Below are positions 44,502 through 57,926 of a stretch of DNA of 64,000 nt, piece after piece. Each line of letters begins with the position of its first letter. Position 1 is the stretch's first letter. This DNA comes from Haemophilus parainfluenzae (GTDB taxonomy: Bacteria; Pseudomonadota; Gammaproteobacteria; Enterobacterales; Pasteurellaceae): assembly GCF_036288925.1 (NCBI RefSeq), contig NZ_CP127167.1, positions 310,001 to 374,000 on the forward strand. Direction: 5' to 3'. Made by a program: the position numbers and the translations under genes. Below the pieces are notes generated by a model. That model was not told where the DNA came from. It saw only the letters and a program-made list of their open reading frames with translations, and searched no databases.

Positions 44502-46847
44502 TTATTTCTTCCGTTTTCTAGTCGGTTTCTTAGAAACATCTTTATTTTTGACCGCACTTTTACGTTTTTTTGATACTTTAAGTGGCAGTTCCTTAAAGAC
44601 TTTTTTTGCTTTTTGCTTCGCTGTTTTTCCCACGCGACGCGGTTTTCGTGCGCTTTCGATTAAACTGAAATCCACCATTTTTTGTTCTAAATGAACGGCG
44701 ACCACGCGAATTTTGACTTTATCGCCAAGGCGATAAATCATACCACTATTTTCGCCGATTAAACGTTGTTTTGCCGCATCAAATTGATAGTAGTCGTTAT
44801 CTAAAGTAGAAATATGGACTAAGCCGTCAATGAATAAATCATCTAAACGTACGAATAAGCCAAAGCCCGTTACAGATGAGATCACCCCGCTAAATTCAGC
44901 ACCCACGCGATCTTGCATATATTCACATTTCAGCCAATCTGCTACTTCGCGAGTGGCATCATCGGCACGGCGTTCGGTCATCGAGCAGTGATCACCTAAT
45001 ACATCCATTTCATCAAAGGAATAATGATAGCCTCCAGTATCTGTGGTTTTACGTTTAGCACCTTTTTCTTTTGCTAATAAATATTTAATCCCACGATGAA
45101 GGGTTAAATCCGGATAACGACGAATCGGGGAAGTGAAGTGTGCATATTCTTCTAACGCTAAACCAAAGTGGCCGATATTATCCGCATGATAAACCGCTTG
45201 GCTTAATGAGCGAAGTAGCATGGTTTGGATAAGCTCGTGATCTGGGCGATCTTTCACTTGCTCTAATAATTTCGCATAATCTTTTGTGGTTGGTTTCATG
45301 CCACCTTCAAGGCTTAAACCACATTCACTTAAGAATGCACGGAAAGACGTTAGTTTTTCTTCGCTTGGTGTGGCATGAATACGATAGAGTGCAGGCTCTT
45401 TATGTTTTTCCATAAAGTTTGCTGCTGCAATATTCGCAAGAATCATGCATTCTTCAATGATTTTGTGAGCATCATTTCGCACAACAGGTTCAATGCGATC
45501 AATTCGTCCCATGGCATTGAAAATAAATTTGGTTTCAATGGTTTCAAAATCGATGGCACCACGTTGTTTGCGTGCATTGAGTAATGCTTGATAGAGATGA
45601 TGCAGTTCTTCTAAATGTGGTACTAGCCCTTGATAACGGGTGCGGAGTTCATCATCACCGTCTAAAATCGCCGCGACTTTCGTATAGGTTAAACGTGCAT
45701 GAGAGTTCATTACCGCTTCATAAAAACGATAGTCCGTGAGTTTACCTTTAGCAGAAATGTGCATTTCACACACCATACACAAGCGATCAACTTGTGGATT
45801 CAGTGAACACAATCCGTTTGATAAAATCTCTGGCAGCATTGGCACAACACGATTTGGGAAGTAAACAGAGTTACCTCGGTTATAAGCTTCAGTATCTAAT
45901 GCAGAACGTAAACGCACATAATAGCTGACATCGGCAATTGCTACCCAAAGCTTCCAACCTTTACCGCTTTTTTCGCAATATACGGCATCATCAAAATCAC
46001 GTGCATCTTCGCCATCAATGGTCACCAGTGGCAGATTGCGTAAATCCACACGACCTTTTTTGGCTTCTTCAGGCACTTCTTCCGTGAATTTTTTAACGTA
46101 TTTTTCGACCGCACTTGGGAATTGGTGAGGAATGTCATGATTACGAAGGGCGATCTCCACTTCCATTCCTTTTGCCATATTGTCACCCAGAATTTCGGTG
46201 ATGATGCCAACAGGTTGAGTAAAGGAGGCAGAACGTTCCTGCAATTCAACCACAACAACTTGCCCCATTCGTGCACCATTGCGGTGTTCATTAGGGACTA
46301 AGATATCTCGTCCGATACGACTGTCATCAGGCACCACATAGCTAAAGCCATTTTCTAAGAAGAAACGGCCGACAATTTGTTTTTTACGACTTTCAAGTAC
46401 GCGAACAATACGGACTTCGCGACGACCACGGCGATCTAAGCCTGCAGGTTGCGCTAACACAAAATCACCGTGCATTACACGTTGCATTTGGTGATTAGGA
46501 ATAAAGAGATCCTCTTTTTTGCCTTCGACTTGTAAAAAACCATAGCCTTCACGATGGCCGATGACCATGCCTTTGAATAAATCTAATTTTTCAGGCAAGG
46601 CATAGCGTTTACGTTTAGTAAAAACTAACTGTCCATCATTCTCCATGGCACGCAAGCGACGACGCATGGCTTCTTGTTGTTCGTCACTTTTAATTGAAAG
46701 TGCGGTCAAAATTTCTTCCCGACTCATCGGGGTATTATTTTCACGAATAATTTGCAGAATGTAGTCTCTGCTTGGGATCGGATTACCATATTTGGCTAAT
46801 TCTTTTTGATAATTCGGATCCGCTTTTTTAAAAGATTTTTTGGTCAT
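44502..46847 (-). CDS. rnr: Exoribonuclease R
   Basis: A 781-residue 3'-5' exoribonuclease that digests structured RNA. Order: N-terminal winged-helix ([10 protein letters not shown]...), cold-shock domains, RNB catalytic domain with [16 protein letters not shown], then an S1 domain ([23 protein letters not shown]) and a long Lys/Arg-rich tail. Upstream of rlmB in one transcript. Confidence 0.97.
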   Translation of the reverse strand: MTKKSFKKADPNYQKELAKYGNPIPSRDYILQIIRENNTPMSREEILTALSIKSDEQQEAMRRRLRAMENDGQLVFTKRKRYALPEKLDLFKGMVIGHREGYGFLQVEGKKEDLFIPNHQMQRVMHGDFVLAQPAGLDRRGRREVRIVRVLESRKKQIVGRFFLENGFSYVVPDDSRIGRDILVPNEHRNGARMGQVVVVELQERSASFTQPVGIITEILGDNMAKGMEVEIALRNHDIPHQFPSAVEKYVKKFTEEVPEEAKKGRVDLRNLPLVTIDGEDARDFDDAVYCEKSGKGWKLWVAIADVSYYVRLRSALDTEAYNRGNSVYFPNRVVPMLPEILSNGLCSLNPQVDRLCMVCEMHISAKGKLTDYRFYEAVMNSHARLTYTKVAAILDGDDELRTRYQGLVPHLEELHHLYQALLNARKQRGAIDFETIETKFIFNAMGRIDRIEPVVRNDAHKIIEECMILANIAAANFMEKHKEPALYRIHATPSEEKLTSFRAFLSECGLSLEGGMKPTTKDYAKLLEQVKDRPDHELIQTMLLRSLSQAVYHADNIGHFGLALEEYAHFTSPIRRYPDLTLHRGIKYLLAKEKGAKRKTTDTGGYHYSFDEMDVLGDHCSMTERRADDATREVADWLKCEYMQDRVGAEFSGVISSVTGFGLFVRLDDLFIDGLVHISTLDNDYYQFDAAKQRLIGENSGMIYRLGDKVKIRVVAVHLEQKMVDFSLIESARKPRRVGKTAKQKAKKVFKELPLKVSKKRKSAVKNKDVSKKPTRKRKK

Positions 46848-46963
46848 TTATTATAGTTTATTTTATGATTAATTTTTTAAGTTGTGGGGGTAGTTTACAG
46901 GTTAAAGGGGGGAATGCAAGCTCGTTATAGGGCGTTTGTGGCAGGACGGTTTACGGCAAACAA

Positions 46964-46990
46964 AAACCGCACTAAAGTGCGGTTTATTTT
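46964..46990 (-). terminator. Uptake-signal pair terminator after rpsT
   Basis: AAACCGCACT/AGTGCGGTTT with a 2-nt gap, flanked by AAAA and TATTTT; works for rpsT (minus strand). Confidence 0.85.
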
Positions 46991-47011
46991 TAAGCTGTTT
47001 TAATGCTTTAA

Positions 47012-47281
47012 TTACGCTAATTTTTTGATTTGAGCAGCTAATTTAGCTTTGTGGTTTGCTGCTTTGTTAGCGTGGATTAAGCCTTTAGAAGCCATACGGT
47101 CAACAACTTTTTGCATTTCAACGAATGCTGCTTCAGCTGCTGCTTTTTCACCTGCTGCTACTTGAGCATATACTTTTTTGATGTAAGTACGCATCATAGA
47201 GCGTTGGCTTGCGTTGTGTTGGCGGCGTTTTTCAGATTGAACCGCGCGTTTTTTTGCTGACTTGATATTAGCCAAGGTCAA
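47012..47281 (-). CDS. rpsT: 30S ribosomal protein S20
   Basis: An 89-residue basic, wholly helical primary 16S rRNA-binding protein. The sequence [20 protein letters not shown] is diagnostic. Monocistronic, with a leader of about 150 bp between it and the divergent murJ gene; S20 is usually autoregulated at translation. Confidence 0.98.
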   Translation of the reverse strand: MTLANIKSAKKRAVQSEKRRQHNASQRSMMRTYIKKVYAQVAAGEKAAAEAAFVEMQKVVDRMASKGLIHANKAANHKAKLAAQIKKLA

Positions 47282-47541
47282 ACTCCTAAAATTTCTGTTG
47301 ATTGATAGACAAAATAAAAGGCGTTAATTTGCCGATTTTGTATGTTTTTGTCAATGAAAAATTTGTGTTGATTTCGGTGAGACACAACCGAAAGTAAGCA
47401 TCGTCATTTTTACAAGCTCTTTCAATATGGGCTCACACAAACGATGTGTGGCGGATTTTATCAGTTTTTTTGTTGAGAATATAGCGTAAAAATAAAATTT
47501 CTATACAATTAAGCAAAAATTTTAGGCTTGAGAAGAATATT

Positions 47542-49116
47542 TTGAGTAAACGACTTTTAAAATCTAGCATTGTTGTTAGTTCTATGACTTTATTATCAAG
47601 AGTGTTAGGTCTTGTTCGCGATGTAGTTATCGCGCATCTTATTGGTGCAGGTGCAACAGCAGACGTTTTTTTATTTGCTAATCGTATCCCAAATTTTCTT
47701 CGTCGTTTATTTGCTGAGGGGGCTTTTTCACAGGCTTTTGTCCCTGTTCTCGCAGAATATCAAAAATCTGGCGATATGAATAAAACCCGTGAATTTATTG
47801 GAAAAGTTTCTGGTACGCTTGGGGGATTGGTGAGTATTGTTACGATCCTTGCGATGGTTGGATCGCCTGTCGTTGCCGCTTTATTTGGGATGGGCTGGTT
47901 TACCGATTGGATGAATGATGGCCCTGATGCACATAAATTTGAACAAGCCTCTCTTCTTCTTAAAATAACTTTTCCTTATTTATGGTTTGTTACTTTTGTG
48001 GCATTTTCTGGTGCTGTGCTTAACACGATTGGAAAATTCGGCGTGATGTCCTTTTCACCCGTGTTATTAAATATAGCGATGATTGCCACCGCACTTTTCC
48101 TTGCACCACAAATGGATAACCCAGATCTTGCACTGGCTATCGGGATTTTTCTTGGCGGATTATTACAGTTCTTATTCCAAATTCCATTTATGAAACAAGC
48201 TGGTTTACTGGTGAAACCCAAATGGGCTTGGCGGGATGAAGGCGTAACCAAAATTCGTAAATTAATGATCCCTGCGTTATTTGGTGTATCGGTAAGTCAA
48301 ATTAATCTTTTGCTGGATACAGTGATTGCGAGCTTCTTAATGACGGGCTCTATTAGCTGGTTGTATTATTCCGACCGCTTACTGGAATTTCCTCTCGGTT
48401 TATTTGGCATTGCGATTTCTACCGTAATTTTACCAACGCTTGCTCGCCACCACGTTAATCGTGAAGGCGATTCAGCAAAAAGTGCGGTTGATTTTCATAA
48501 TACAATGGATTGGGGCGTGCGAATGATTTTATTACTTGGCGTTCCAGCCGCCATTGGCATTGCTGTATTGGCTCAGCCAATGTTACTTACGCTCTTTATG
48601 CGTGGAAATTTCATGCTAAATGATGTTTATGCCGCCTCTTATTCTTTATGGGCGTTTAATGCGGGTTTGCTTAGCTTTATGTTGATTAAAATCCTCGCCA
48701 ATGGCTATTACGCTCGCCAAGATACCAAAACGCCAGTAAAAATTGGCATTATTGCCATGGTGAGTAATATGGGCTTTAACCTATTGGCAATTCCTTTCAG
48801 TTATGTGGGTTTAGCCATTGCTTCAGCGATGTCCGCAACTCTTAACGCCTATTTGCTCTATCGCGGCTTAGCCAAAGCGGATGTGTACCATTTTTCACGT
48901 AAAAGTGCGGTCTTTTTTGTCAAAGTTTTATTAGCTGCAATCGCAATGGGTGCGGCAGTTTGGTATTACGTGCCTGAAATCAACCAATGGGCGAAAATGG
49001 ATTTCTTTATGCGTGTTTATTGGCTTGTTTGGTTGATTGTCTTAGCCGCGATAGTTTATGGTGCAACGTTGATTTTATTAGGCGTTCGCAAGCACCATTT
49101 GCTGACAAAAAACTAA
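47542..49116 (+). CDS. murJ: Lipid II flippase
   Basis: A 524-residue MOP-superfamily transporter with 14 membrane helices that moves lipid II across the inner membrane for peptidoglycan synthesis. The start MSKRLLKSSIVVSSMTLLSRVLGLVRDVVIA and the RIPNFLRRLFAEGAFSQAF motif are diagnostic. The initiator is TTG at 47542, preceded by GAGAAG. Followed closely by ribF. Confidence 0.95.
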   Translation: MSKRLLKSSIVVSSMTLLSRVLGLVRDVVIAHLIGAGATADVFLFANRIPNFLRRLFAEGAFSQAFVPVLAEYQKSGDMNKTREFIGKVSGTLGGLVSIVTILAMVGSPVVAALFGMGWFTDWMNDGPDAHKFEQASLLLKITFPYLWFVTFVAFSGAVLNTIGKFGVMSFSPVLLNIAMIATALFLAPQMDNPDLALAIGIFLGGLLQFLFQIPFMKQAGLLVKPKWAWRDEGVTKIRKLMIPALFGVSVSQINLLLDTVIASFLMTGSISWLYYSDRLLEFPLGLFGIAISTVILPTLARHHVNREGDSAKSAVDFHNTMDWGVRMILLLGVPAAIGIAVLAQPMLLTLFMRGNFMLNDVYAASYSLWAFNAGLLSFMLIKILANGYYARQDTKTPVKIGIIAMVSNMGFNLLAIPFSYVGLAIASAMSATLNAYLLYRGLAKADVYHFSRKSAVFFVKVLLAAIAMGAAVWYYVPEINQWAKMDFFMRVYWLVWLIVLAAIVYGATLILLGVRKHHLLTKN

Positions 49117-49150
49117 CTTCTCGCTATAATGCCGAAATTCTCTTATTTTC

Positions 49151-50089
49151 ATGGATAAGGACATGCAATTAATTCGTGGGCTTCATAATGCAAATCGTGT
49201 TTTACAAGGTTGTGCGCTAACGATCGGCAACTTTGATGGCGTGCATTTAGGGCATCAAACCGTCCTTCGCCATTTGCGTCAAAAAGCTGACGAATTAAAT
49301 TTACCCATGGCGGTATTGTTATTTGAATCACAGCCGCGTGAATATTTTATGGGGAAAAATGCACCAGCCCGTTTAATGCGTTTGCGTGACAAAATTTATT
49401 ATCTCGAAAAGGCTAAGGTTGATGTCGTAATTGTGGCGAAATTTGACCGCACTTTTGCCGAACAGCCAGCCGATGTTTTTATTGAACAAACGCTTGTTAA
49501 TCATCTACATGTGAAATTTTTAAGCATTGGCGATGATTTCAAATTCGGCTCAAAACGCCAAGGTAATTTTGCCATGTTGCAAGCAGCTAGTAAGCGTTTT
49601 GGTTTTATTGTTGAAGATAACCGTAGCTTTTGTCTAGATGAACAGAGAATTAGTAGCACGGCAATTCGCGAAGCGTTAGCGAATGATGACTTACAACTTG
49701 CAGAAAATTTACTCGGTAAACCTTATCGTATTTTCGGGCGTGTGATTCATGGAAATAAATTAGGCAGAACAATAGGATTTCCAACGGCCAATATTCGTTT
49801 GCATAGACAAGTAAATCCAATCAAAGGCGTTTATGCCGTAAAAGTGCGGTTAAAATCGGGGGAGATTTTTAACGGCGTGGCAAACATGGGAAAACGCCCA
49901 ACTATAAATGGATTAATGCAATTATTAGAAGTCCATTTATTTGATTTTTCTCAGAATATTTATGGCCAAATGGTGGAAGTGGAATTCTGCCACAAGATTA
50001 GAAACGAGATTAAATTCCCCTCTTTTGATGATTTGAAAGTGCAAATTGAGAAAGACGTAGAAACTGCGAAAGGCTTTTTTAAAGGGTAG
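49151..50089 (+). CDS. ribF: Bifunctional riboflavin kinase/FMN adenylyltransferase
   Basis: A 312-residue enzyme making FMN and then FAD. The N-terminal nucleotidyltransferase has TIGNFDGVHLGHQ (about residues 26-38) and STAIREAL; the C-terminal kinase has GNKLGRTIGFPTANIRL. The start is ambiguous: MQLIRGLHN at 49163 matches the usual N-terminus, but its AAGGA is only 1 bp away, so 49151 is given. The usual ribF-ileS neighbourhood is interrupted here by a 1.4-kb insert. Confidence 0.95.
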   Translation: MDKDMQLIRGLHNANRVLQGCALTIGNFDGVHLGHQTVLRHLRQKADELNLPMAVLLFESQPREYFMGKNAPARLMRLRDKIYYLEKAKVDVVIVAKFDRTFAEQPADVFIEQTLVNHLHVKFLSIGDDFKFGSKRQGNFAMLQAASKRFGFIVEDNRSFCLDEQRISSTAIREALANDDLQLAENLLGKPYRIFGRVIHGNKLGRTIGFPTANIRLHRQVNPIKGVYAVKVRLKSGEIFNGVANMGKRPTINGLMQLLEVHLFDFSQNIYGQMVEVEFCHKIRNEIKFPSFDDLKVQIEKDVETAKGFFKG

Positions 50090-50091
50090 AT

Positions 50092-50289
50092 ATGCCAGTT
50101 ATTTTACGTTTTAGAGGCTATGTTTTTTTCTTTTACTCTGCAGAAATAGACTGCACTTATTTACATGCTTATCGTTTACAATTTGACTATCAAGGACAGG
50201 TGTTTGATATTCAATCATTGCCAAGGTGCGGTCAATTTTTTGAGAGAATCCCGTTAGCAGAGTTATTAGTGGCGTCGGCTAAAGAGTAA
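50092..50289 (+). pseudogene. DUF4160 gene 5' fragment fused to unrelated sequence
   Basis: A 65-residue frame 2 bp after ribF. The first 16 residues (MPVILRFRGYVFFFYS) are the standard start of DUF4160 proteins, which normally continue NEGNPxEPxHIHV. Here they continue into unrelated sequence (AEIDCTYLHAYRLQFDYQG...). The missing continuation occurs about 930 bp downstream, so this seems to be the 5' part of a gene split by an insertion. Could alternatively be a distinct small protein. Confidence 0.55.
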
Positions 50290-50317
50290 GGTGTTATTGA
50301 TACACGAGGAGATTTTT

Positions 50318-50836
50318 ATGCGTCATTATACGAGTAAAACGGCTTTAAAAAATGCGATACAACAAACGTATGAGAAATATTTGTCAGAATTTGAAACCAT
50401 TCCGGAAGATTTAAAAGAGACAGTATGTACAGAGGTTGAGCGAACACCTGTGCAAAACTTAGCTTATCAAGTTGGTTGGACAAGTTTATTGATCAGCTGG
50501 GAACAAGATGAACGAAAGGGATTGCTTGTTAAAACCCCTTCTGAACACTTCAAGTGGAATCAATTAAGTGAACTTTATCAATGGTTTAATCAAACTTATG
50601 CACATTTGTCCTTAGCCGAATTAAAAAGTCGATTAGCACATAATATAGAAACAATTTATTATCTAATTGATACCATGAGTGATGAAGTGCTTTTTTCCCA
50701 ACATCAACGAAAGTGGGCGGATAATGCCACTAAAAATGCCAAATGGACAGTATCTCAATTTATTCATGTGAATACGGTTGCCCCCTTTACGAGCTTTAGA
50801 ACAAAAATAAGAAAATGGAAGAAACACTGTTTATAA
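50318..50836 (+). CDS. ClbS/DfsB family four-helix protein (DUF1706)
   Basis: A 172-residue DUF1706 protein: YTSKTALKNAIQQTYEKYLSEF, RTPVQNLAYQVGWTSLLISWE and WTVSQFIHVNTVAPFTSFRTKIRKWKK are strongly family-like. ClbS hydrolyses the colibactin warhead and protects DNA; DfsB members are otherwise uncharacterised. ATG 50318 with GAGGA is preferred over the upstream ATG. It lies between the two halves of a DUF4160 gene. Confidence 0.85.
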   Translation: MRHYTSKTALKNAIQQTYEKYLSEFETIPEDLKETVCTEVERTPVQNLAYQVGWTSLLISWEQDERKGLLVKTPSEHFKWNQLSELYQWFNQTYAHLSLAELKSRLAHNIETIYYLIDTMSDEVLFSQHQRKWADNATKNAKWTVSQFIHVNTVAPFTSFRTKIRKWKKHCL

Positions 50837-51014
50837 TGACACGATGGTATTAATGCCAATTTCCTTTCTTTCTTATCACTTCACTAAAGGTTAAAGCCTA
50901 ATGGACTTGACCATCATTAAAACACAAAAAACACCAATAAAAACGTGATTTTTAAGGCACTTAGTATTATCATTAACAGTATTTTTCACAGCATAATTGA
51001 ATTTAGAGGAAGGC

Positions 51015-51242
51015 ATGCAAAACCTAGAACAAATTACCGAACAAGCATTGGATGCAATTGCCCGTAATGAAGGAAATCCTCTTGAACCTGCGCATATTCA
51101 TGTGTGCAATGCGGAGTCTGAAGCAAAATTTTGGTTGGAACCCAATATTTCTTTAGCAAGAAACGATGGATTTAATTCAAAAGAATTAAAAGAAATTTTT
51201 GTTATTGTTGAAACACATAGAATGCAATTCACGGAGGCGTGA
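51015..51242 (+). pseudogene. DUF4160 C-terminal part with replaced N-terminus
   Basis: A 75-residue frame. Residues from NEGNPLEPAHIHVCNAE onward are the DUF4160 core, followed by AKFWLEPNISLARNDGF. The first 17 residues (MQNLEQITEQALDAIA) are not DUF4160-like; they resemble the start of phenylalanyl-tRNA synthetase alpha chains, from memory. It has its own AGAGGA, so a shortened chimeric protein may be made. Overlaps nothing but lies 1 bp before DUF2442. Confidence 0.6.
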
Positions 51243-51243
51243 T

Positions 51244-51492
51244 ATGACTATTTCAGCTAAAAGCATTCGCTTTGATGAAAACACTATGTGGGTGGAGTTA
51301 AATGATGCACGTATTTTAGGTGTACCCTTGGTGTGGTTTCCGAAATTATTACATGCAACCCAAAGTGAATTGGAAAACTATGAACTGAGCCGTAGAGGCA
51401 TTCATTGGGATTGTCTTGATGAAGATATCTCTATCGGTGGTTTACTTGCGGGACGTGGAGATGTCACACATAAACCACAAAAAGTTGCTTAA
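51244..51492 (+). CDS. DUF2442 family protein
   Basis: An 82-residue DUF2442 protein: IRFDENTMWVELNDARILGVPLVWFPKLLHAT and GIHWDCLDEDISIGGLLAG are the family core. DUF2442 genes usually follow DUF4160 genes, as here, and the pair is suspected to be toxin-antitoxin-like or phage-related, without established function. Intact, whereas its DUF4160 partner is broken. Confidence 0.88.
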   Translation: MTISAKSIRFDENTMWVELNDARILGVPLVWFPKLLHATQSELENYELSRRGIHWDCLDEDISIGGLLAGRGDVTHKPQKVA

Positions 51493-51518
51493 ATTTAATT
51501 TAAAAATTGGAAAATAAA

Positions 51519-54344
51519 ATGACAGTCGATTACAAAAACACTCTTAACCTACCGGAAACCAGCTTTCCAATGCGCGGTGATTTAGCTAAGCGCGAACCTG
51601 ATATGTTGAAAAATTGGTACGAGAAAAATCTTTACCAAAAAATTCGTAAAGCGAGTAAGGGCAAAAAATCTTTTATTCTGCACGATGGCCCTCCGTATGC
51701 GAACGGCAATATTCATATCGGTCACGCCGTTAATAAAATTCTGAAAGATATTATTGTTAAATCTAAAACTGCATTAGGTTTTGACTCGCCTTATATCCCA
51801 GGTTGGGACTGTCATGGCTTACCAATTGAATTAAAAGTAGAAGGTTTAGTGGGCAAACCAAACGAGAAAATTACAGCAGCTGAATTCCGTCAAAAATGTC
51901 GTGAATATGCAGCGGAACAAGTAGAAGGGCAGAAAAAAGATTTTATCCGTTTAGGCGTATTAGGCGATTGGGATAATCCTTATTTAACGATGAACTTCAA
52001 CACCGAAGCAAACATCATCCGTACACTCGGTAAAGTGATTGCGAATGGCCACCTATATAAAGGTTCAAAACCAGTACACTGGTGTTTAGATTGCGGTTCT
52101 TCTTTAGCAGAAGCAGAAGTGGAATACGAGGACAAAGTTTCTCCGTCTATCTATGTTCGTTTCCCAGCAGTAAGTGCGGTTGAAATTGAAGAGAAATTTA
52201 ACGCAGTAGGCAAAGGCCATGGCAAATTATCTGCGGTGATTTGGACAACCACGCCTTGGACAATGCCATCTAACCGTGCGATTGCGGTAAATGCAGACTT
52301 AGAATACCACTTAGTACAACTTGGCGATGAGCGTGTGATTTTAGCTGCTGAATTAGTTGAATCCGTAGCGAAAGCCGTGGGCGTAGAACAAGTTGAAGTT
52401 TTAGGTTCAGTAAAAGGTCAGGCGCTTGAGTTAGTACGCTTTAACCATCCGTTCTATGATTTCACTGTACCAGTAATTTTAGGTGATCACGTGACCACTG
52501 ATGGCGGTACGGGTTTAGTACATACCGCACCTGATCACGGTTTAGACGACTTTGTCGTGGGTAAACAATATGATTTACCGATGGCGGGTCTTGTATCGAA
52601 TGACGGTAAATTTATTTCAACGACTGAATTCTTTGCAGGCAAAGGTGTGTTTGAAGCGAATCCATTGGTTGTTGAAAAATTGCAAGAAGTAGGTAACTTA
52701 TTAAAAGTTGAGAAAATCAAACACAGTTACCCACACTGCTGGCGTCACAAAACCCCGATTATTTTCCGCGCGACGCCGCAATGGTTTATCGGCATGGAAA
52801 CACAGGGTCTACGCCAACAAGCATTAGGCGAAATCAAACAAGTTCGTTGGATTCCAGATTGGGGTCAAGCACGTATCGAGAAAATGGTTGAGAACCGCCC
52901 TGACTGGTGTATTTCCCGTCAACGTACTTGGGGTGTGCCGATGACCCTATTCGTGCACAAAGAAACCGAAGAACTTCATCCACGTACTTTAGCGTTACTT
53001 GAAGAAGTGGCGAAACGTGTAGAAAGAGCGGGTATTCAAGCGTGGTGGGATTTAGACGAAAAAGAATTATTAGGTACAGACGCAGAAACTTACCGCAAAG
53101 TGCCGGATACTTTGGACGTGTGGTTTGATTCTGGGTCAACCTATTCTTCCGTAGTGGCGAATCGTCCGGAATTTAACGGCCAAGATATCGACATGTATTT
53201 AGAAGGTTCTGACCAACATCGTGGTTGGTTTATGTCTTCTTTAATGCTTTCTACGGCAACAGACAGCAAAGCACCATACAAACAAGTATTAACTCATGGT
53301 TTCACCGTGGATGGTCAAGGTCGTAAGATGTCAAAATCTATCGGTAACATCGTGACACCACAAGAAGTCATGGATAAATTCGGTGGCGACATTTTACGTT
53401 TATGGGTTGCATCTACCGACTATACCGGTGAAATGACTGTTTCTGATGAGATCTTAAAACGTGCTGCGGACAGCTATCGTCGTATTCGTAACACCGCGCG
53501 TTTCTTACTAGCGAACTTGAATGGTTTTGATCCACAACGTGATGCGGTTAAACCGGAAGAAATGATTAGCTTGGATCGTTGGGCGGTAGCTTGTGCCTTA
53601 GATGCACAAAAAGAAATTAAAGACGCGTACGATAACTATCAATTCCACACAGTAGTACAACGTTTAATGCGTTTCTGTTCTGTGGAAATGGGCTCGTTCT
53701 ACCTTGATATTATTAAAGACCGTCAATATACCACCAAAGCAGACAGCCTTGCGCGTCGTAGCTGCCAAACAGCGTTATGGCACATTGCAGAAGCATTGGT
53801 TCGTTGGATGGCACCAATCTTGTCATTCACGGCAGATGAAATTTGGGGTTACTTACCACAAACCGCAACTGCACGTGCAGAATTCGTCTTCACTGAAGAA
53901 TTCTACGAAGGCCTATTTGGCTTAGGCGAGAATGAAAAATTAGATGATGCTTACTGGCAACAACTCATTAAAGTTCGTTCTGAAGTGAACCGTGTATTAG
54001 AAATCGCCCGTAACGACAAAGTGATCGGTGGTGGTTTAGAAGCAGAAGTAACGGTTTATGCTAACGATGCATATCGTGCATTGTTAGAACAATTAGGCAA
54101 TGAATTACGTTTCGTATTAATTACCTCCAAAGCGGAAGTAAAAGCATTAGCAGACAAACCTGCGGATGTGGCTGCGGGTGAGTTAGAGGGAATTGCGGTA
54201 AGTGTAGCTCGTTCTAACGGTGAAAAATGTCCACGTTGTTGGCATTATTCTGACAAGATCGGCGTGAATCCTGAACATCCTACACTTTGTCCACGTTGTG
54301 TGGAAAACGTAGCGGGTAACGGCGAAGTACGTCAGTTCGCATAA
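51519..54344 (+). CDS. ileS: Isoleucyl-tRNA synthetase
   Basis: A 941-residue class I synthetase. The HIGH motif is in [17 protein letters not shown] (about residue 58-68), the editing domain in the middle, KMSKS in [10 protein letters not shown] (about 602), and a C-terminal zinc site CPRCWHY...CPRCV. ATG 51519 fits the family start ([20 protein letters not shown]). In related genomes it directly follows ribF; here accessory genes intervene. Confidence 0.98.
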   Translation: MTVDYKNTLNLPETSFPMRGDLAKREPDMLKNWYEKNLYQKIRKASKGKKSFILHDGPPYANGNIHIGHAVNKILKDIIVKSKTALGFDSPYIPGWDCHGLPIELKVEGLVGKPNEKITAAEFRQKCREYAAEQVEGQKKDFIRLGVLGDWDNPYLTMNFNTEANIIRTLGKVIANGHLYKGSKPVHWCLDCGSSLAEAEVEYEDKVSPSIYVRFPAVSAVEIEEKFNAVGKGHGKLSAVIWTTTPWTMPSNRAIAVNADLEYHLVQLGDERVILAAELVESVAKAVGVEQVEVLGSVKGQALELVRFNHPFYDFTVPVILGDHVTTDGGTGLVHTAPDHGLDDFVVGKQYDLPMAGLVSNDGKFISTTEFFAGKGVFEANPLVVEKLQEVGNLLKVEKIKHSYPHCWRHKTPIIFRATPQWFIGMETQGLRQQALGEIKQVRWIPDWGQARIEKMVENRPDWCISRQRTWGVPMTLFVHKETEELHPRTLALLEEVAKRVERAGIQAWWDLDEKELLGTDAETYRKVPDTLDVWFDSGSTYSSVVANRPEFNGQDIDMYLEGSDQHRGWFMSSLMLSTATDSKAPYKQVLTHGFTVDGQGRKMSKSIGNIVTPQEVMDKFGGDILRLWVASTDYTGEMTVSDEILKRAADSYRRIRNTARFLLANLNGFDPQRDAVKPEEMISLDRWAVACALDAQKEIKDAYDNYQFHTVVQRLMRFCSVEMGSFYLDIIKDRQYTTKADSLARRSCQTALWHIAEALVRWMAPILSFTADEIWGYLPQTATARAEFVFTEEFYEGLFGLGENEKLDDAYWQQLIKVRSEVNRVLEIARNDKVIGGGLEAEVTVYANDAYRALLEQLGNELRFVLITSKAEVKALADKPADVAAGELEGIAVSVARSNGEKCPRCWHYSDKIGVNPEHPTLCPRCVENVAGNGEVRQFA

Positions 54345-54377
54345 GCTTAATATCATAAAGAAAAAGTGCGGTGAAAT

Positions 54378-54666
54378 TGATCTGCACCTCAAAAGTTGAA
54401 CTAAACAACCAACAATTGAAGTGCAGATTTTTTATGGGTAAACACGACACGATAGTATTTAAATTACAGGTTCTTCAACCCATTCTAAAAGGGGAGATGA
54501 GTATTCAAGAAGCCGCTCCTTTTACAATATCAGTACAATATCAGGGTTAAAGCAAAGACCCCAATTATGGTTATCGACGGATTCAACTAAAATTAAAAGG
54601 ACTGAGTCCGATACAATATTGTCGTCAGCCCTTATGTGAATTGTCCATATTTTGGTGTTCAGATCA
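54378..54666 (+). mobile_element. 289-bp internally deleted derivative of the IS3-type element
   Basis: Both termini match the complete element at 61273 (left TGATCTGCACCTCAAAAGT, right end CAGATCA). The first about 30 codons of orfA remain (GKHDTIVFKLQVLQPILKG), then a jump to pieces of orfB ending near RIQLKLKGLSPIQYC. It cannot encode transposase but keeps both ends, so it could be moved in trans. It sits inside the paired uptake-signal terminator of ileS. Confidence 0.85.
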
Positions 54667-54719
54667 AAAATGACCGCACGTTGATTTTTTTAAAGACATT
54701 ATAAACGCCCTTTTATTTC

Positions 54720-56727
<2,008 letters not shown>

Positions 56728-56867
56728 TGGGATTATAGATCGTAAACGGCAGAAATTTTGGGCGTAATATAGCATATTTACACATTGTTTTGAACTGAAT
56801 CATTAAAAAACGCCTCATCTTTTGTTATCATAGCGCCAATTCAATTTACAGAATGAAAGGATAACCA

Positions 56868-57872
56868 ATGACAAAACCAATTGTATTCAGTGGCGTGCAG
56901 CCTTCCGGCGAATTAACTATCGGGAATTATTTAGGTGCACTTCGCAACTGGGTGAAAATGCAAGAAGATTATGAGTGTATTTTCTGTGTGGTGGATTTAC
57001 ACGCCATCACGGTACGTCAAGATCCTGCGGCGCTTCGTAAGGCGACTCTTGATGTACTCGCACTTTACTTGGCTTGTGGCATTGATCCGAATAAAAGCAC
57101 AATCTTCGTGCAATCTCATGTACCAGAGCATACTCAACTAAGCTGGGTATTAAACTGCTACACTTATTTTGGTGAAATGAGCCGTATGACTCAATTTAAA
57201 GATAAATCAGCACGTTATGCCGAAAATATTAACGTGGGTTTATTTGATTACCCGGTTTTAATGGCAGCAGATATCTTACTTTACCAAGCGAAAAGCGTAC
57301 CGGTAGGGGATGACCAAAAACAACATTTAGAAATCACCCGTGATATTGCGGCTCGTTTTAATGCACTTTACGGTGATATTTTCACGATCCCTGAAATCTT
57401 CTTAGGCAAAGCAGGCGCGCGTATTATGTCTTTGCAAGATCCTGATAAAAAAATGTCAAAATCAGATGATAACCGTAATAACGTGGTGACCTTGCTTGAA
57501 GATCCAAAATCGGTAGCAAAAAAAATCAAACGTGCGGTAACAGATTCTGATGAGCCACCTGTTGTACGTTATGATGTGCAAAATAAAGCGGGTGTGTCTA
57601 ACTTATTAGATATTCTTTCTGCAGTAACCGATAAATCCGTGGCAGAGCTTGAAAAAGAATTTGAAGGCAAAATGTACGGCCACTTAAAAACAGCGGTAGC
57701 TGACGAAGTGTCAAACTTACTTGCCGGTTTACAAGAACGTTTCTATCAATATCGTAACGATGAAGCACTTTTAGACGAAATTTTACGTCAAGGTGCGGAA
57801 AAAGCCCGTGCAAGAGCAAAAGCAACCCTTGACAAAGTGTACGAAGCCGTCGGCTTTGTTGCAGCAAAATAA
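56868..57872 (+). CDS. trpS: Tryptophanyl-tRNA synthetase
   Basis: A 334-residue class I synthetase. The HIGH-equivalent is in [18 protein letters not shown], and KMSKS is in [27 protein letters not shown] is also typical. A hairpin terminator follows. Confidence 0.97.
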   Translation: MTKPIVFSGVQPSGELTIGNYLGALRNWVKMQEDYECIFCVVDLHAITVRQDPAALRKATLDVLALYLACGIDPNKSTIFVQSHVPEHTQLSWVLNCYTYFGEMSRMTQFKDKSARYAENINVGLFDYPVLMAADILLYQAKSVPVGDDQKQHLEITRDIAARFNALYGDIFTIPEIFLGKAGARIMSLQDPDKKMSKSDDNRNNVVTLLEDPKSVAKKIKRAVTDSDEPPVVRYDVQNKAGVSNLLDILSAVTDKSVAELEKEFEGKMYGHLKTAVADEVSNLLAGLQERFYQYRNDEALLDEILRQGAEKARARAKATLDKVYEAVGFVAAK

Positions 57873-57887
57873 TTTTAAACTTAATAA

Positions 57888-57910
57888 GCCGTGTTCTGTC
57901 ACGGTTTTTT
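57888..57910 (+). terminator. Terminator after trpS
   Basis: CCGTG/CACGG stem with a 6-nt loop, followed by six T. Confidence 0.65.
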
Positions 57911-57926
57911 AGATAAGGAGAAAAAT

